Assembly: GCF_049723235.1 (NCBI RefSeq) | Contig: NZ_JBNARB010000020.1 | Coordinates: 1 to 42,474, forward strand | DNA length: 42,474 nucleotides | From: Thermovenabulum sp049723235 | GTDB taxonomy: Bacteria > Bacillota > Thermosediminibacteria > Thermosediminibacterales > Thermosediminibacteraceae | Reading direction: 5' to 3' | Shown: in pieces, positions 25,142-33,208 of the stretch | Layout: every line of letters starts with the position of its first letter | How positions within the stretch are numbered: position 1 is the stretch's first letter | Notes under the pieces: generated by a model | Told to the model about the DNA's origin: nothing | Seen by the model: only the letters and a program-made list of their open reading frames with translations | Database searches by the model: none | Translations under genes and position numbers: made by a program

Positions 25142-26773
25142 CTATTTATTCTTTCCTTCAACAGTAGCGTAGATGAAATCTGGATCAGATCCACTTGTAA
25201 AAGTTCTTACCAAGCCCTGGACATAATCTTTTTTAACCCATATCTTTTCCCTGAAATACAGCGGAATTACCACACCTTTTTCAAGCAGGTATTTTTCTGC
25301 TTCAAACATTACTTCATTTCTCTTTTTAAAATCCGATGTGGTTTTTGCAATCTGACATAATTCATTGTATTTTTCGTCAGTCCAACCACTATTTGTCATA
25401 CCTTCACTTATAGTCCAGTAATCCAAATATGTCATCGGGTCATCGTAATCAGGTCCCCATCGTGTAATCATTACTTCGTAATCACCTTTTCTCATCCTCT
25501 GGAGCCTTTCTTTGAAAGTATAAGTTTTTATAGATACATTAATTCCCAGATTTCTAATCAACATATCCTGGATTGCCTCAATTCCTACTTTCGTACCAGA
25601 ACTATCATCTACAGCTATTTCAATATTTATTTTTGAAGGATCACTGATATTTAATTCCTGCATTGCTTTATTTAGATATTCTTTTGCCTTTTGTACATCA
25701 GCTTTTGCTGGATAAAAATCATAAGGATATTCTTCTACAAATTTCTTCTCTAAACCGCTTAAAGTTGGTGGAATATGCCTTGTTGCAGGTTTTGATATGC
25801 CTTTAAATGCCATGTTTATATAATCTTCCCTATCAATTGCAAAACCGATTGCTTTTCTAAAGTTTTCATTGCCCAGCCATGGTTTATCTTCTTTTTTCAT
25901 ATTAAATCTTATGAAATATTCATAACTATCCATATAAGTCAGGGCTTTACCTTCGCTTTTTGCTTTATCTACGAGTACAGTTGGCACATCAGCAAAATCA
26001 AGCTCATTGTTTTCAAACATCTGGTATGCGGTATTTGGATCAGCAACAATTAAAATTCTAACCCTATCAAGCTTTATTTTATCTTTTGCCCAATAATTCG
26101 GGTTTTTCTCCAAAACAATTTCCTGTTCGTGTTTCCATTCCTTAATAATAAAGGGCCCGTTATATACCATTTTATCAGCGTCAGCAGCATATTTTTCACC
26201 GTATTTCTCTACCAATTCTTTTTTAGATGGCAAGAATGAGATAAAACCTAAAAGACTTTCAAAATATTTTACCGGCGCTCTTAGAGTAATCTGTAAAGTT
26301 TTTTCATCTAAAGCTTTTACTCCTATTTGATTCGGATCATTTATTTTACCGAGATTATAATCCTCTCCGTTTAATATGTAATACCCCTGAAAGGAATAAC
26401 CGGATGCTACTTTTGGATCCAGTAATCTTTTTATGGAATATTCAAAGTCGTAAGCTGTTACCTTTGTCCCGTCACTCCATTTTGCATCTCTTAAATGAAA
26501 GGTATAAACTTTTTTATCCTCAGAAACCTCCCATTTCTCAGCCATACCAGGATATACTTTTCCATCGTAATACCTTACCAAACCTTCGAACACGGCATTT
26601 CCTACAATTATTGAATATTGGTCTGTAGCGAGCTGTGGATCAAGAGTGGGTGGTTCCGACGCAATTGAAAACACAAGCTCCTGTGCAGGTTTTGAAGAAT
26701 TACTGGAACATCCCGCTAAAAAACCCGCAACCATAATAAAGATTAGCAGTAAAGCCGTTGTTTTTTTGAACAT
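25142..26773 (-). CDS. Oligopeptide ABC transporter substrate-binding lipoprotein (OppA/family 5)
   Basis: A 543-aa extracellular receptor with signal peptide and lipobox LAGC (Cys22), a Ser-rich linker, and the OppA pattern (EPPTLDPQLATD, FEGLVRYYDGKVYPGMAEKWEVSEDKKVYTFHL, NPNYWAKDKI). It is nearer to OppA than the receptor at 11597. No permease or ATPase gene adjoins it, so it must use a transporter encoded elsewhere, perhaps the Dpp set in this window. The ATG has AGAGGGGG upstream. It lies between two terminated units and has its own promoter. Confidence 0.92.
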   Translation of the reverse strand: MFKKTTALLLIFIMVAGFLAGCSSNSSKPAQELVFSIASEPPTLDPQLATDQYSIIVGNAVFEGLVRYYDGKVYPGMAEKWEVSEDKKVYTFHLRDAKWSDGTKVTAYDFEYSIKRLLDPKVASGYSFQGYYILNGEDYNLGKINDPNQIGVKALDEKTLQITLRAPVKYFESLLGFISFLPSKKELVEKYGEKYAADADKMVYNGPFIIKEWKHEQEIVLEKNPNYWAKDKIKLDRVRILIVADPNTAYQMFENNELDFADVPTVLVDKAKSEGKALTYMDSYEYFIRFNMKKEDKPWLGNENFRKAIGFAIDREDYINMAFKGISKPATRHIPPTLSGLEKKFVEEYPYDFYPAKADVQKAKEYLNKAMQELNISDPSKINIEIAVDDSSGTKVGIEAIQDMLIRNLGINVSIKTYTFKERLQRMRKGDYEVMITRWGPDYDDPMTYLDYWTISEGMTNSGWTDEKYNELCQIAKTTSDFKKRNEVMFEAEKYLLEKGVVIPLYFREKIWVKKDYVQGLVRTFTSGSDPDFIYATVEGKNK

Positions 26774-26814
26774 TAAAAAACCCCCTCTGCAAAAGTAATA
26801 AAAATTTAGTTAAA

Positions 26815-26844
26815 ATTATATCACGATTCAACGATTTAAATCAA
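26815..26844 (-). promoter_or_regulatory. Promoter of the OppA-type lipoprotein gene
   Basis: On the minus strand TTGATT (26844-26839) is 18 bp from an extended -10 TGATATAAT whose TATAAT is at 26820-26815. A 10-bp palindrome GATTTAAATC (26833-26842) overlaps the -35 and could be an operator. Confidence 0.65.
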
Positions 26845-26904
26845 TAAATGTTTTAATAAAAAAAAATAAATTTAAAAGATTTATTACTAATTTTTTTGTT
26901 AAAA

Positions 26905-27417
26905 TTATCTAATATTCTTTAAAACCTTATTATACAGCACAAATCTTATTAAAACAAAAGTAATAATAAATTCCGGTAAAAGATAACTACCATTATATAA
27001 TGCTGAATACAAATATACATTCATACCTTTTGGAGCATAAGATGCAAAAAATATAACACCGGATAAAAAGTGCGACACAAATCTACCAAAAATACCCAGA
27101 AATGACCCTAAAAAAACATTATTTCTAAATAAACCTGCCAGACCTAAAAGCCCAAATGCTAAAGGATAATCAAGGATTACTTGAACAGGATGAACTATAT
27201 AGGGTTCAACGATTAACTGCAAAAAACCATAAGCGACTCCAGCACTCAAACCCGCGAAGGTCCCATGTCTTAAAGAAAATAAAATAATAGGAACTATACT
27301 TCCAAGGGTGACTGAGCCACCATAGGGGGCTTGAAATATTTTTACAAAACTCAATATGAGTGATATTGCTATCATTAATGCTCCTTCGATAAGTACAGTA
27401 AAATTTTTGTTTTTCAT
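26905..27417 (-). CDS. thiT: ThiT, thiamine-binding S component of an ECF transporter
   Basis: Membrane substrate-binding subunit for thiamine; it needs the EcfAA'T module, which is not in this window. The 170-aa protein has about six membrane segments and family motifs including PYGGSVTLGSIVPI, FSLRHGTFAG and a GxFxRFVSHFLSGVIFFASYAPKG segment near the substrate site. AAGGAGG precedes the ATG. The TPP riboswitch directly upstream independently supports the thiamine assignment. Confidence 0.93.
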   Translation of the reverse strand: MKNKNFTVLIEGALMIAISLILSFVKIFQAPYGGSVTLGSIVPIILFSLRHGTFAGLSAGVAYGFLQLIVEPYIVHPVQVILDYPLAFGLLGLAGLFRNNVFLGSFLGIFGRFVSHFLSGVIFFASYAPKGMNVYLYSALYNGSYLLPEFIITFVLIRFVLYNKVLKNIR

Positions 27418-27467
27418 AAAAAATTCCTCCTTTAACTTAATAAAATTTTAATATAAAAATTTAATAT

Positions 27468-27498
27468 AAAAATAAAAATACCTACCCGAATAGGTAGG
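27468..27498 (-). terminator. Expression-platform terminator of the TPP riboswitch
   Basis: On the minus strand CCTACC (27498-27493), loop TATTCG and GGTAGG (27486-27481) are followed by TATTTTTATTTTT. Formation stops transcription before thiT. The 5' arm CCTAC can alternatively pair with GTAGG (27529-27525) in the 3' part of the aptamer, a plausible antiterminator. Confidence 0.85.
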
Positions 27499-27517
27499 CA
27501 CTTTTATTTTTGATTCA

Positions 27518-27604
27518 GTGCTTCCCTACGCGGGAATTACCCCGATCAGGTTCATGGGGTCGAAGCATCAATGCTTCCTCTCAGCCCTACGGCTCCCCCA
27601 GCAC
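27518..27604 (-). ncRNA. TPP riboswitch (thi-box)
   Basis: Read on the minus strand, the aptamer shows all conserved thi-box blocks: GGGGGAGCC, GGGCTGAGAGG, GACCCC, GAACCTGATC, a GGTAATTCC segment and GCGTAGGGAAGCAC. P1 closes between GTGCT (27604-27600) and AGCAC (27522-27518). It is followed by a terminator and thiT, so it should switch off thiamine uptake when TPP is high. Confidence 0.97.
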
Positions 27605-27646
27605 ATCAATTTTTTTTATTATAATTATATTATTCGATTTTTCACC

Positions 27647-27675
27647 ATTATACTTAAAATAAAATATTTTTTCAA
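27647..27675 (-). promoter_or_regulatory. Promoter of the TPP riboswitch-thiT transcript
   Basis: TTGAAA (27675-27670) and a perfect TATAAT (27652-27647) are 17 bp apart on the minus strand. The expected start near 27640 is about 36 nt before the aptamer. The promoter lies only 3 bp from the end of the SLH gene. Confidence 0.8.
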
Positions 27676-27677
27676 TA

Positions 27678-29762
27678 TCAATTTTGAACGATCAAATTAA
27701 TTAATACATCAGCTTTAAATAATCCCCCTTCAACTTTTCCTATTATAATTATATCATCCCCTTCTTTAAAATAATCAGAAAACTTGCTAAGTGAAATTGT
27801 TCTATTGCCTTTTATTAATAAAGTATTTGTTCCATAATGAATTTCTCTTACTTCCGTACCTTTTTCATTCGTGATTTCTGCTATTATAACCATTATATCT
27901 TGATGTATGTATTTTATTTTACCTCTAAAAGCCAAAAGACTTTGCGTTGTAAAAACTTCAACGCTTTTTGCTTCTTCTCCTTCAACAATTGCTCTAATAC
28001 TATAATCGGGTTTTAAATCATATACCGTAATATTTTTTTTATCTTTTAAAATATCTGTATCCGGAGTAATTACGATATTAACTTCTTCACCTTTTTCATT
28101 AAAAATAACTATTTTAGAATAATTTACAGAAGTATGAGAAATTTCTTTTATGGTGCCAGTGATCTCTTTTTTTACCGTCTTAGCCGAGATAGATACTATT
28201 CTGTTATATCTAATTACAATGGTCACTTCATCAGATATTTTTAAATCATTTAATTTGGATGTTATTCCATTTTTTATTACTTTTACTTGACTATCTACCT
28301 CATATTCCTTTAAATTACCCTCACTATCAATTACAGAAATCAGTGGAACCTTGTTTGCAAAATTAATGGATTTAATTACTCCAAAAATTGTTTTTTCCGC
28401 ACTTTCTGCAATAATTCTTGTAACACTTCCATTTGTAATCGAGGCGATTACCATGTCTCCTCCCAGAAGCTCGTTAATGCTTGCAGGCTTATCATTTTTT
28501 ATAGTTTCTATCAAATTGGAAAGTATGTAAGTCTCATTTTCTTTCGATAATGAATTTTCGATTATTATATATGAAGGTGAAACATTCGATACTATCCCTT
28601 TTAAAATACCTTTTACTTCTTTATTTTCCCCTGCAACTTCTATCCTCATGATTTTGCCGTTTGATACTGAAATTTTCACTTTTTTACCGATTAGATTCTC
28701 GTTTACAGGAATAACATTATTATTCATAAAACATTTGGTATCAGAATTTATTATATAAGAAGAAATGCTACCATCTACTTTTTCTAAAATAAGGTAATTG
28801 TTTTGCAGATTTATAGCTTTTATTTTTCCCTCATAGTCTTCTAATTCACTTTCTATTATATTATTGGAATAAATTACTTCTAAATAACTAACATTATTAG
28901 ACTTTACAATATAATTGACATCCTGATATTTTTTTAAGTCTTTTAATTCTATTTTTAGTAAATTCCCTTTTTCATCTTCTTTGTATATAGAAATATTTTT
29001 ATCCAGATTATATTTTTTAATAATATTGCCCTGTAAAATTTCTATATTTCCCTCCGATAAATTTAAATTTTCAATTTTACCTTTAAATATCCTCGTATTA
29101 TTTGTATACTTCACAACTTGATTTAACACTTTAGCAGCCTGTGCACGGGTAATATAATCGTAGGGCTTGAAATTTTCCTTGTCTATACCTGACATAATTT
29201 TTTTATCTACAATCAACTGCAGGTATTTTCTTGTCTCAAAGGATAAAGTATAAACATCTTTAAAAGTCAAATTTAAAATCTTAATAGAATTTGCTTCTTT
29301 TTCTAAACCTAAGGCTTTAACAATAAAAATTACTGCCTCGTATCTTTTTAAATTTTCTTCTGGCCTAAAATTCTTAAAGTCATCTCCTGTAATAATTCCC
29401 TTTTCAATAGAATAAGCTATATATTCTTTTGCCCAACTCTGAATTTTTCCTTGATTGGGAAAATCTTTTGGCAGTAATTTTCCTTTTACTTTGCTCTCTT
29501 CTTCCAACGCTTTTATTAGCATTACTATAAATTCCTGCCTTTTTATAGGGTCTGCAGGTGCAAAAATATCTTGGGCTTTTCCAGATACTACTCCTAAATT
29601 ATACATTTTGTCAATAAATGGTCTTGCCCACTCAAATTTTTTGTCATCCAAATCTTTAAAAGGTAATGCGAACACTATAGTCGGGAAAAATGCAATTAAA
29701 TAAAAAACCAAGTAAACTACAAAAAATCCTCTTAATAGCTTGTAATATGCTTTTTTCAACAT
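27678..29762 (-). CDS. S-layer homology (SLH) protein with six C-terminal tandem repeats
   Basis: A 694-aa surface protein. It has an N-terminal signal/anchor (about 12-32), three SLH domains (about 33-95, 98-160, 165-222) for binding cell-wall polymers, and then six beta-rich repeats of 73-84 residues that each begin with a hydrophobic-x-G-x-I pattern (near 226, 310, 383, 459, 534, 612) and often contain a Gly/Asp-x-V turn near the end. ATG at 29762 follows AAAGGGG; an in-frame start at 29864 lies inside the LysR gene. The repeats have no function I can name. Confidence 0.85.
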   Translation of the reverse strand: MLKKAYYKLLRGFFVVYLVFYLIAFFPTIVFALPFKDLDDKKFEWARPFIDKMYNLGVVSGKAQDIFAPADPIKRQEFIVMLIKALEEESKVKGKLLPKDFPNQGKIQSWAKEYIAYSIEKGIITGDDFKNFRPEENLKRYEAVIFIVKALGLEKEANSIKILNLTFKDVYTLSFETRKYLQLIVDKKIMSGIDKENFKPYDYITRAQAAKVLNQVVKYTNNTRIFKGKIENLNLSEGNIEILQGNIIKKYNLDKNISIYKEDEKGNLLKIELKDLKKYQDVNYIVKSNNVSYLEVIYSNNIIESELEDYEGKIKAINLQNNYLILEKVDGSISSYIINSDTKCFMNNNVIPVNENLIGKKVKISVSNGKIMRIEVAGENKEVKGILKGIVSNVSPSYIIIENSLSKENETYILSNLIETIKNDKPASINELLGGDMVIASITNGSVTRIIAESAEKTIFGVIKSINFANKVPLISVIDSEGNLKEYEVDSQVKVIKNGITSKLNDLKISDEVTIVIRYNRIVSISAKTVKKEITGTIKEISHTSVNYSKIVIFNEKGEEVNIVITPDTDILKDKKNITVYDLKPDYSIRAIVEGEEAKSVEVFTTQSLLAFRGKIKYIHQDIMVIIAEITNEKGTEVREIHYGTNTLLIKGNRTISLSKFSDYFKEGDDIIIIGKVEGGLFKADVLINLIVQN

Positions 29763-29833
29763 ATCAACCCCTTTCCTTTTTTCTTCTATTATTACAATTT
29801 CGACAATTATCCATATGTTTCCTTCATTAAAAA

Positions 29834-29862
29834 AATAAAAAATAGCAGCATTACTCAGCCGC
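29834..29862 (-). terminator. Terminator of the LysR gene, stop codon in the loop
   Basis: On the minus strand GCGGC (29862-29858) pairs with GCTGC (29849-29845) through one G-U pair and runs into a T-rich tail. The TAA stop (29853-29851) is in the loop. The stem is short, so efficiency is uncertain. Confidence 0.55.
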
Positions 29863-30738
29863 ATTCAAAAGATAATTTATAAAGCTTTCAGCATTTGGTG
29901 AAAGAGTCCTACCTTTTTTTGTTACTATGTAAAAATCTCTCAGCATTTTAATACCTTTTATTCTAAAAGTTTTTAAAATACCAGTATTTTTATAATCTTC
30001 AATGGCCCTATTGGAAATAACTGAAATTCCTACTCCTGCTTTTACAGCCTGTATTATAGCTTCTGTACTGCCTAACTCAGCTATAATTTTTAGTTTTTCA
30101 AGAGATAAACCTTTTTGTATTAAATATCTTTCAAAGGCTTTCCTTGTACCTGATTTTTTCTCCCTAATAACCAAAGGATATCTAATAAGTTCTTCAAAAT
30201 CAATTTCTTCATCGTCGCTCAAATTAAATTTTGAGATTACCACCAATTCATCATTACAAAAGGGGATAAATTCCAGACTGGAATTATTGATAAAAGTGCC
30301 TACAATACCTATTTCATTATTTTCCCCCTCGATTGAATTTATTACTTCCATTGAATCCTTTTGTACAATTATAATTTTCAGTTTCGGATGCATTTCTAAA
30401 AATTTTTTTATTTTTAATGGTAGTATATATACAGCTGGAACAGAGCTTGAATATAATCTTAATTCCCCCTCTATTTTATTCATATACTTATAAAGTAGGA
30501 ATAAAGCTTCATCCTTTGTCCTTAAAATTTTGACAGCTCCATTATACAAAATACGACCGAAAGGAGTTAACTCCACTTCCCTTCCTTTTCTATCAAAAAG
30601 TTTTACTTCCAACTCTCTTTCTAAGGATAAAATATGTGAACTTATTGTGGGTTGAGTTAAAAATAAAAGGTCAGCAGCTTTAGAAAAACTTTTTGTTTCA
30701 GCAACCTTTACAAAAGCTTCTAATTGATGAAAATCCAT
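29851..30738 (-). CDS. LysR-family regulator, probably of selenium/sulfur metabolism
   Basis: A 295-aa LysR protein: N-terminal HTH (MDFHQLEAFVKVAETKSFSKAADLLFLTQPTIS), linker helix, and a two-lobed effector domain. The HTH is CysL/CysB-like. It is divergent from the cysteine desulfurase-like gene and selD, and a LysR protein beside these genes is a known arrangement in selenium-using Clostridia, so control of them is likely. ATG at 30738 is chosen for GGGTGG upstream; an ATG/GTG four codons earlier overlaps that site. Confidence 0.88.
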   Translation of the reverse strand: MDFHQLEAFVKVAETKSFSKAADLLFLTQPTISSHILSLERELEVKLFDRKGREVELTPFGRILYNGAVKILRTKDEALFLLYKYMNKIEGELRLYSSSVPAVYILPLKIKKFLEMHPKLKIIIVQKDSMEVINSIEGENNEIGIVGTFINNSSLEFIPFCNDELVVISKFNLSDDEEIDFEELIRYPLVIREKKSGTRKAFERYLIQKGLSLEKLKIIAELGSTEAIIQAVKAGVGISVISNRAIEDYKNTGILKTFRIKGIKMLRDFYIVTKKGRTLSPNAESFINYLLNAAE

Positions 30739-30864
30739 AAAATCAACCACCCAAAAATTATTTAGATATTTTATAAACTTGAACTTATACCTGTTCCTGC
30801 TTAAGATTAATCACATAAATATTATCATAAATTAAAAAAAACTTCTATTTATTAAATTTATAAT

Positions 30865-30883
30865 TTCTATATTTATTATAGAA
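30865..30883. promoter_or_regulatory. Inverted repeat, candidate LysR binding site
   Basis: TTCTATA (30865-30871) and TATAGAA (30877-30883) form a perfect inverted repeat with a 5-bp spacer, in the divergent region between the LysR gene and its presumed target, 25 bp upstream of the target -35. Position and form fit a LysR box; binding is inferred. Confidence 0.5.
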
Positions 30884-30908
30884 TTTTTCTATTGTTGTTT
30901 TGTATTAA

Positions 30909-30937
30909 TTGACAAAAAAAGGTTTTAATGAAATACT
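30909..30937 (+). promoter_or_regulatory. Promoter of the desulfurase-like gene and selD
   Basis: A perfect -35 TTGACA (30909-30914) and a weaker -10 AATACT (30932-30937) are 17 bp apart, about 37 bp before the start codon. A weak -10 with a nearby inverted repeat suits an activated promoter. Confidence 0.65.
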
Positions 30938-30974
30938 CAAAGTATAAGAAAAATATTTAAGAGAAGGGATAATA

Positions 30975-32135
30975 ATGAAATATATTTATTTTGACAATGC
31001 TGCAACCTCATATCCCAAACCTATAATGGTTTTAAATGCAATGCAAGAATATTTTTTAAATATAGGGGCTAGCCCCGGACGGGGTGGATATAAAAATAGT
31101 ATTAACGCAGGGAGGATAATTTTTGAAGCCAGAAGTAAATTAAAAAAACTATTTAATGCCCCAAAGGAAGAAAATATCATTTTTACTTTAAATATTACCC
31201 ACGCTATAAATTTTTCTTTAAATAGCCTTTTAAAACCAGGGGATCATGTTATAACCAGCTCTATGGAACATAATTCTGTAATAAGGCCCTTAAGGTTCCT
31301 TGAAAAAAACAGAAATATCGAATTAAGTATAATAAATTGCAGTAAAGAAGGTATTTTAGATCCCGGTGAAATTAGAAAAGCAATAAAAAGAAATACAAAA
31401 CTTATTGTTCTAACCCATGCATCCAATGTAACAGGAACAATAATGCCGGTTGAAGAAATATCAAAAATAAAACAAGAATATGAAATTTTTTTACTTCTTG
31501 ATACCGCCCAGACTGCCGGCTTTTTAGACATTGATTTTAAAAAGCTAAATTTAGATATCTTAGCCTTCACAGGTCATAAAAGTCTTTTAGGACCCCAGGG
31601 TACAGGGGGACTTGTCATAAGTGATCCTATGGCAGAAATTCTTATCCCTTTTATACACGGTGGCACGGGCAGTAAATCAGAAAATGAATTTCAGCCGGAT
31701 TTTCTACCAGATAAATTTGAAGCAGGTACGCCAAACACCATAGGAATTGCAGGACTATCAGCAGCACTTGATTTTTTAGAAAAAGAAAATATAAAAAAAA
31801 TAAGGGCTCACGAACTGAGATTGACTGAACGATTCATCGAAACCATCAAAGAAATTCCCGAAATAACACTTTACGGCACAGGCAATAAGGATAGAAGAGT
31901 ATCCACAGTATCTATTACTGTTAAAGATTTTGATCCATCTTTTTTAGCATATAAATTAGATAATATTTACAATATAATGGTACGTCCCGGGCTTCACTGT
32001 GCTCCCCTTGCTCATAAAACCATTGGTACGTTTCCTCACGGTACTTTAAGATTTAGCTTTGGTTATTTCAATACTATGGAAGAAGTAGAATTTGCTTTAA
32101 AAGCTCTTATTAAAATAATTAAAGAAGGTGAATAG
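30975..32135 (+). CDS. Cysteine desulfurase/selenocysteine lyase-like PLP enzyme
   Basis: A 386-aa class V aminotransferase-fold protein of the subfamily commonly found next to selD. It has the cofactor Asp in LDTAQTAG (176-182), Schiff-base Lys202 in FTGHKSLLGPQGTGG, and an active-site Cys342 in RPGLHCAPLAHK. It probably releases selenium or sulfur from (seleno)cysteine to supply SelD, but the substrate is not proven. GAAGGGAT precedes the ATG. It ends 1 nt before the selD start, so the two are coupled. Confidence 0.88.
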   Translation: MKYIYFDNAATSYPKPIMVLNAMQEYFLNIGASPGRGGYKNSINAGRIIFEARSKLKKLFNAPKEENIIFTLNITHAINFSLNSLLKPGDHVITSSMEHNSVIRPLRFLEKNRNIELSIINCSKEGILDPGEIRKAIKRNTKLIVLTHASNVTGTIMPVEEISKIKQEYEIFLLLDTAQTAGFLDIDFKKLNLDILAFTGHKSLLGPQGTGGLVISDPMAEILIPFIHGGTGSKSENEFQPDFLPDKFEAGTPNTIGIAGLSAALDFLEKENIKKIRAHELRLTERFIETIKEIPEITLYGTGNKDRRVSTVSITVKDFDPSFLAYKLDNIYNIMVRPGLHCAPLAHKTIGTFPHGTLRFSFGYFNTMEEVEFALKALIKIIKEGE

Positions 32136-32136
32136 C

Positions 32137-33174
32137 TTGAAAAATATAAGATTAACAGATCTTTCATGTAGTGCCGGATGAGCATCAAAAGTACCGCCGC
32201 AGGTGCTGGCGGAGGTTCTCAAAAATATCCCCGCGATGAAAAATGAATTCCTATTGGTTGGCATAGAAACCTCCGATGATGCTGCAGTATATAAAATTGA
32301 TGAAACAACAGCTTTAATACACACAATAGATTTTTTTACACCGATAATTGATGATCCATATTTATTTGGTAAAATTGCTGCTTGCAATTCGTTAAGCGAT
32401 GTATACGCAATGGGAGGCACTCCTTTACTTGCATTAAATATCGTAGGATTTCCGGAAGAATTGGTAGAAGATATTTTGCCTTTAGTATTAAAAGGCGGAG
32501 CTGATATGGTAAGAGAATCCGGAGCAATTATAGCTGGCGGTCATACAATAAAAAATCCCGAAGCCTTTTATGGATTATCCGTAATAGGTAAGGTTCATCC
32601 TGAAAAAATCACCACTAACTCTCTTTCTAAGCCCGGAGATATCTTAATATTAACTAAACCTATCGGAACGGGAATTATCTCAACTGCTTATAAAGCTCAA
32701 ATGATAAAAGATGAAATTTTAGAGAAAGCTATAGAAGTAATGTGCACTTTAAATAATAAAGCATCCTATTGCGCCGTTTCAGCCGGAGTAAAAGCTATAA
32801 CCGATATTACCGGCTTTGGATTACTGGGCCACGCCTTTGAAATGGCAGAGGCTTCTAATGTTTCTTTTGAAATAGAAGTAGATAAAGTACCCATCATTGA
32901 GGGAACCCTTGAACTTGCTTCTATTGGATTATTACCAGCAGGCCTTTATGCTAATAAAAAATATTTAAAAGAAAATATCGAATTGAAAAAAGAAGTAAGT
33001 GAAGAAATTTTTGATATATTATTTGATCCTCAAACTTCGGGTGGCCTTTTGATTTCTTGCCCCGAAGATAAATTAGATATGTTATATGCTAACTTTAAAC
33101 AACAAAACTTTAAAGATGCTTATATTATTGGACGTGTCATTGAAAAAAAAGAAAAAAGAATATGTTTAAAATAA
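32137..33174 (+). CDS. selD: Selenophosphate synthetase, selenocysteine-containing (UGA at codon 15)
   Basis: Makes selenophosphate from selenide and ATP for selenoprotein and seleno-tRNA synthesis. Reading from TTG 32137, an in-frame TGA (32179-32181) falls exactly at the catalytic Cys/Sec position: LTDLSCSAG-U-ASK, aligning with E. coli Cys17 and with Lys18 in place of Lys20. The frame then runs open to 33174 (345 aa), through the family segments DFFTPIIDDPYLFGKIAACNSLSDVYAMGG, GGHTIKNPE and DITGFGLLGH. A start at GTG 32203 would remove the active site. A hairpin follows the UGA as required for Sec insertion. Conventional gene callers will truncate this gene. Confidence 0.95.
32194..32212 (+). 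promoter_or_regulatory. Bacterial SECIS-like hairpin in selD
   Basis: Twelve bases after the UGA, CCGCC (32194-32198) pairs with GGCGG (32208-32212); the stem can extend with GC/GC (32199-32200 with 32205-32206), leaving a bulged U (32207) and apical loop AGGU. A GG-containing loop about 20 nt from the UGA with a bulged U is the known bacterial SECIS layout for SelB. Confidence 0.8.
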
Positions 33175-33175
33175 A

Positions 33176-33208
33176 AAGCGAGGGAAATCCCCGCTTCTTA
33201 TTTTTTAT
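33176..33208. terminator. Bidirectional terminator between selD and the hydroxy-acid oxidase gene
   Basis: AAGCGAGGG (33176-33184) pairs with CCCCGCTT (33189-33196) with one bulged A, with T-rich tails on both strands. It ends the selenium operon (plus) and the convergent FMN enzyme gene (minus). Confidence 0.85.

Noticed and set aside
26774..26904. Sigma-54 promoter before the OppA-type gene, as target of the RocR-like activator.
   Set aside because: No GG-N10-GC element was found; a good sigma-70-type promoter is present in its place.
29763..29864. Longer N terminus of the SLH protein from 29864.
   Set aside because: It would overlap the LysR gene end and add a non-signal segment; the site AAAGGGG supports 29762.
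32203..33174. selD read as a shorter gene starting at GTG 32203.
   Set aside because: It would lack the catalytic motif, has no ribosome binding site, and the upstream frame through the UGA encodes the conserved N terminus.
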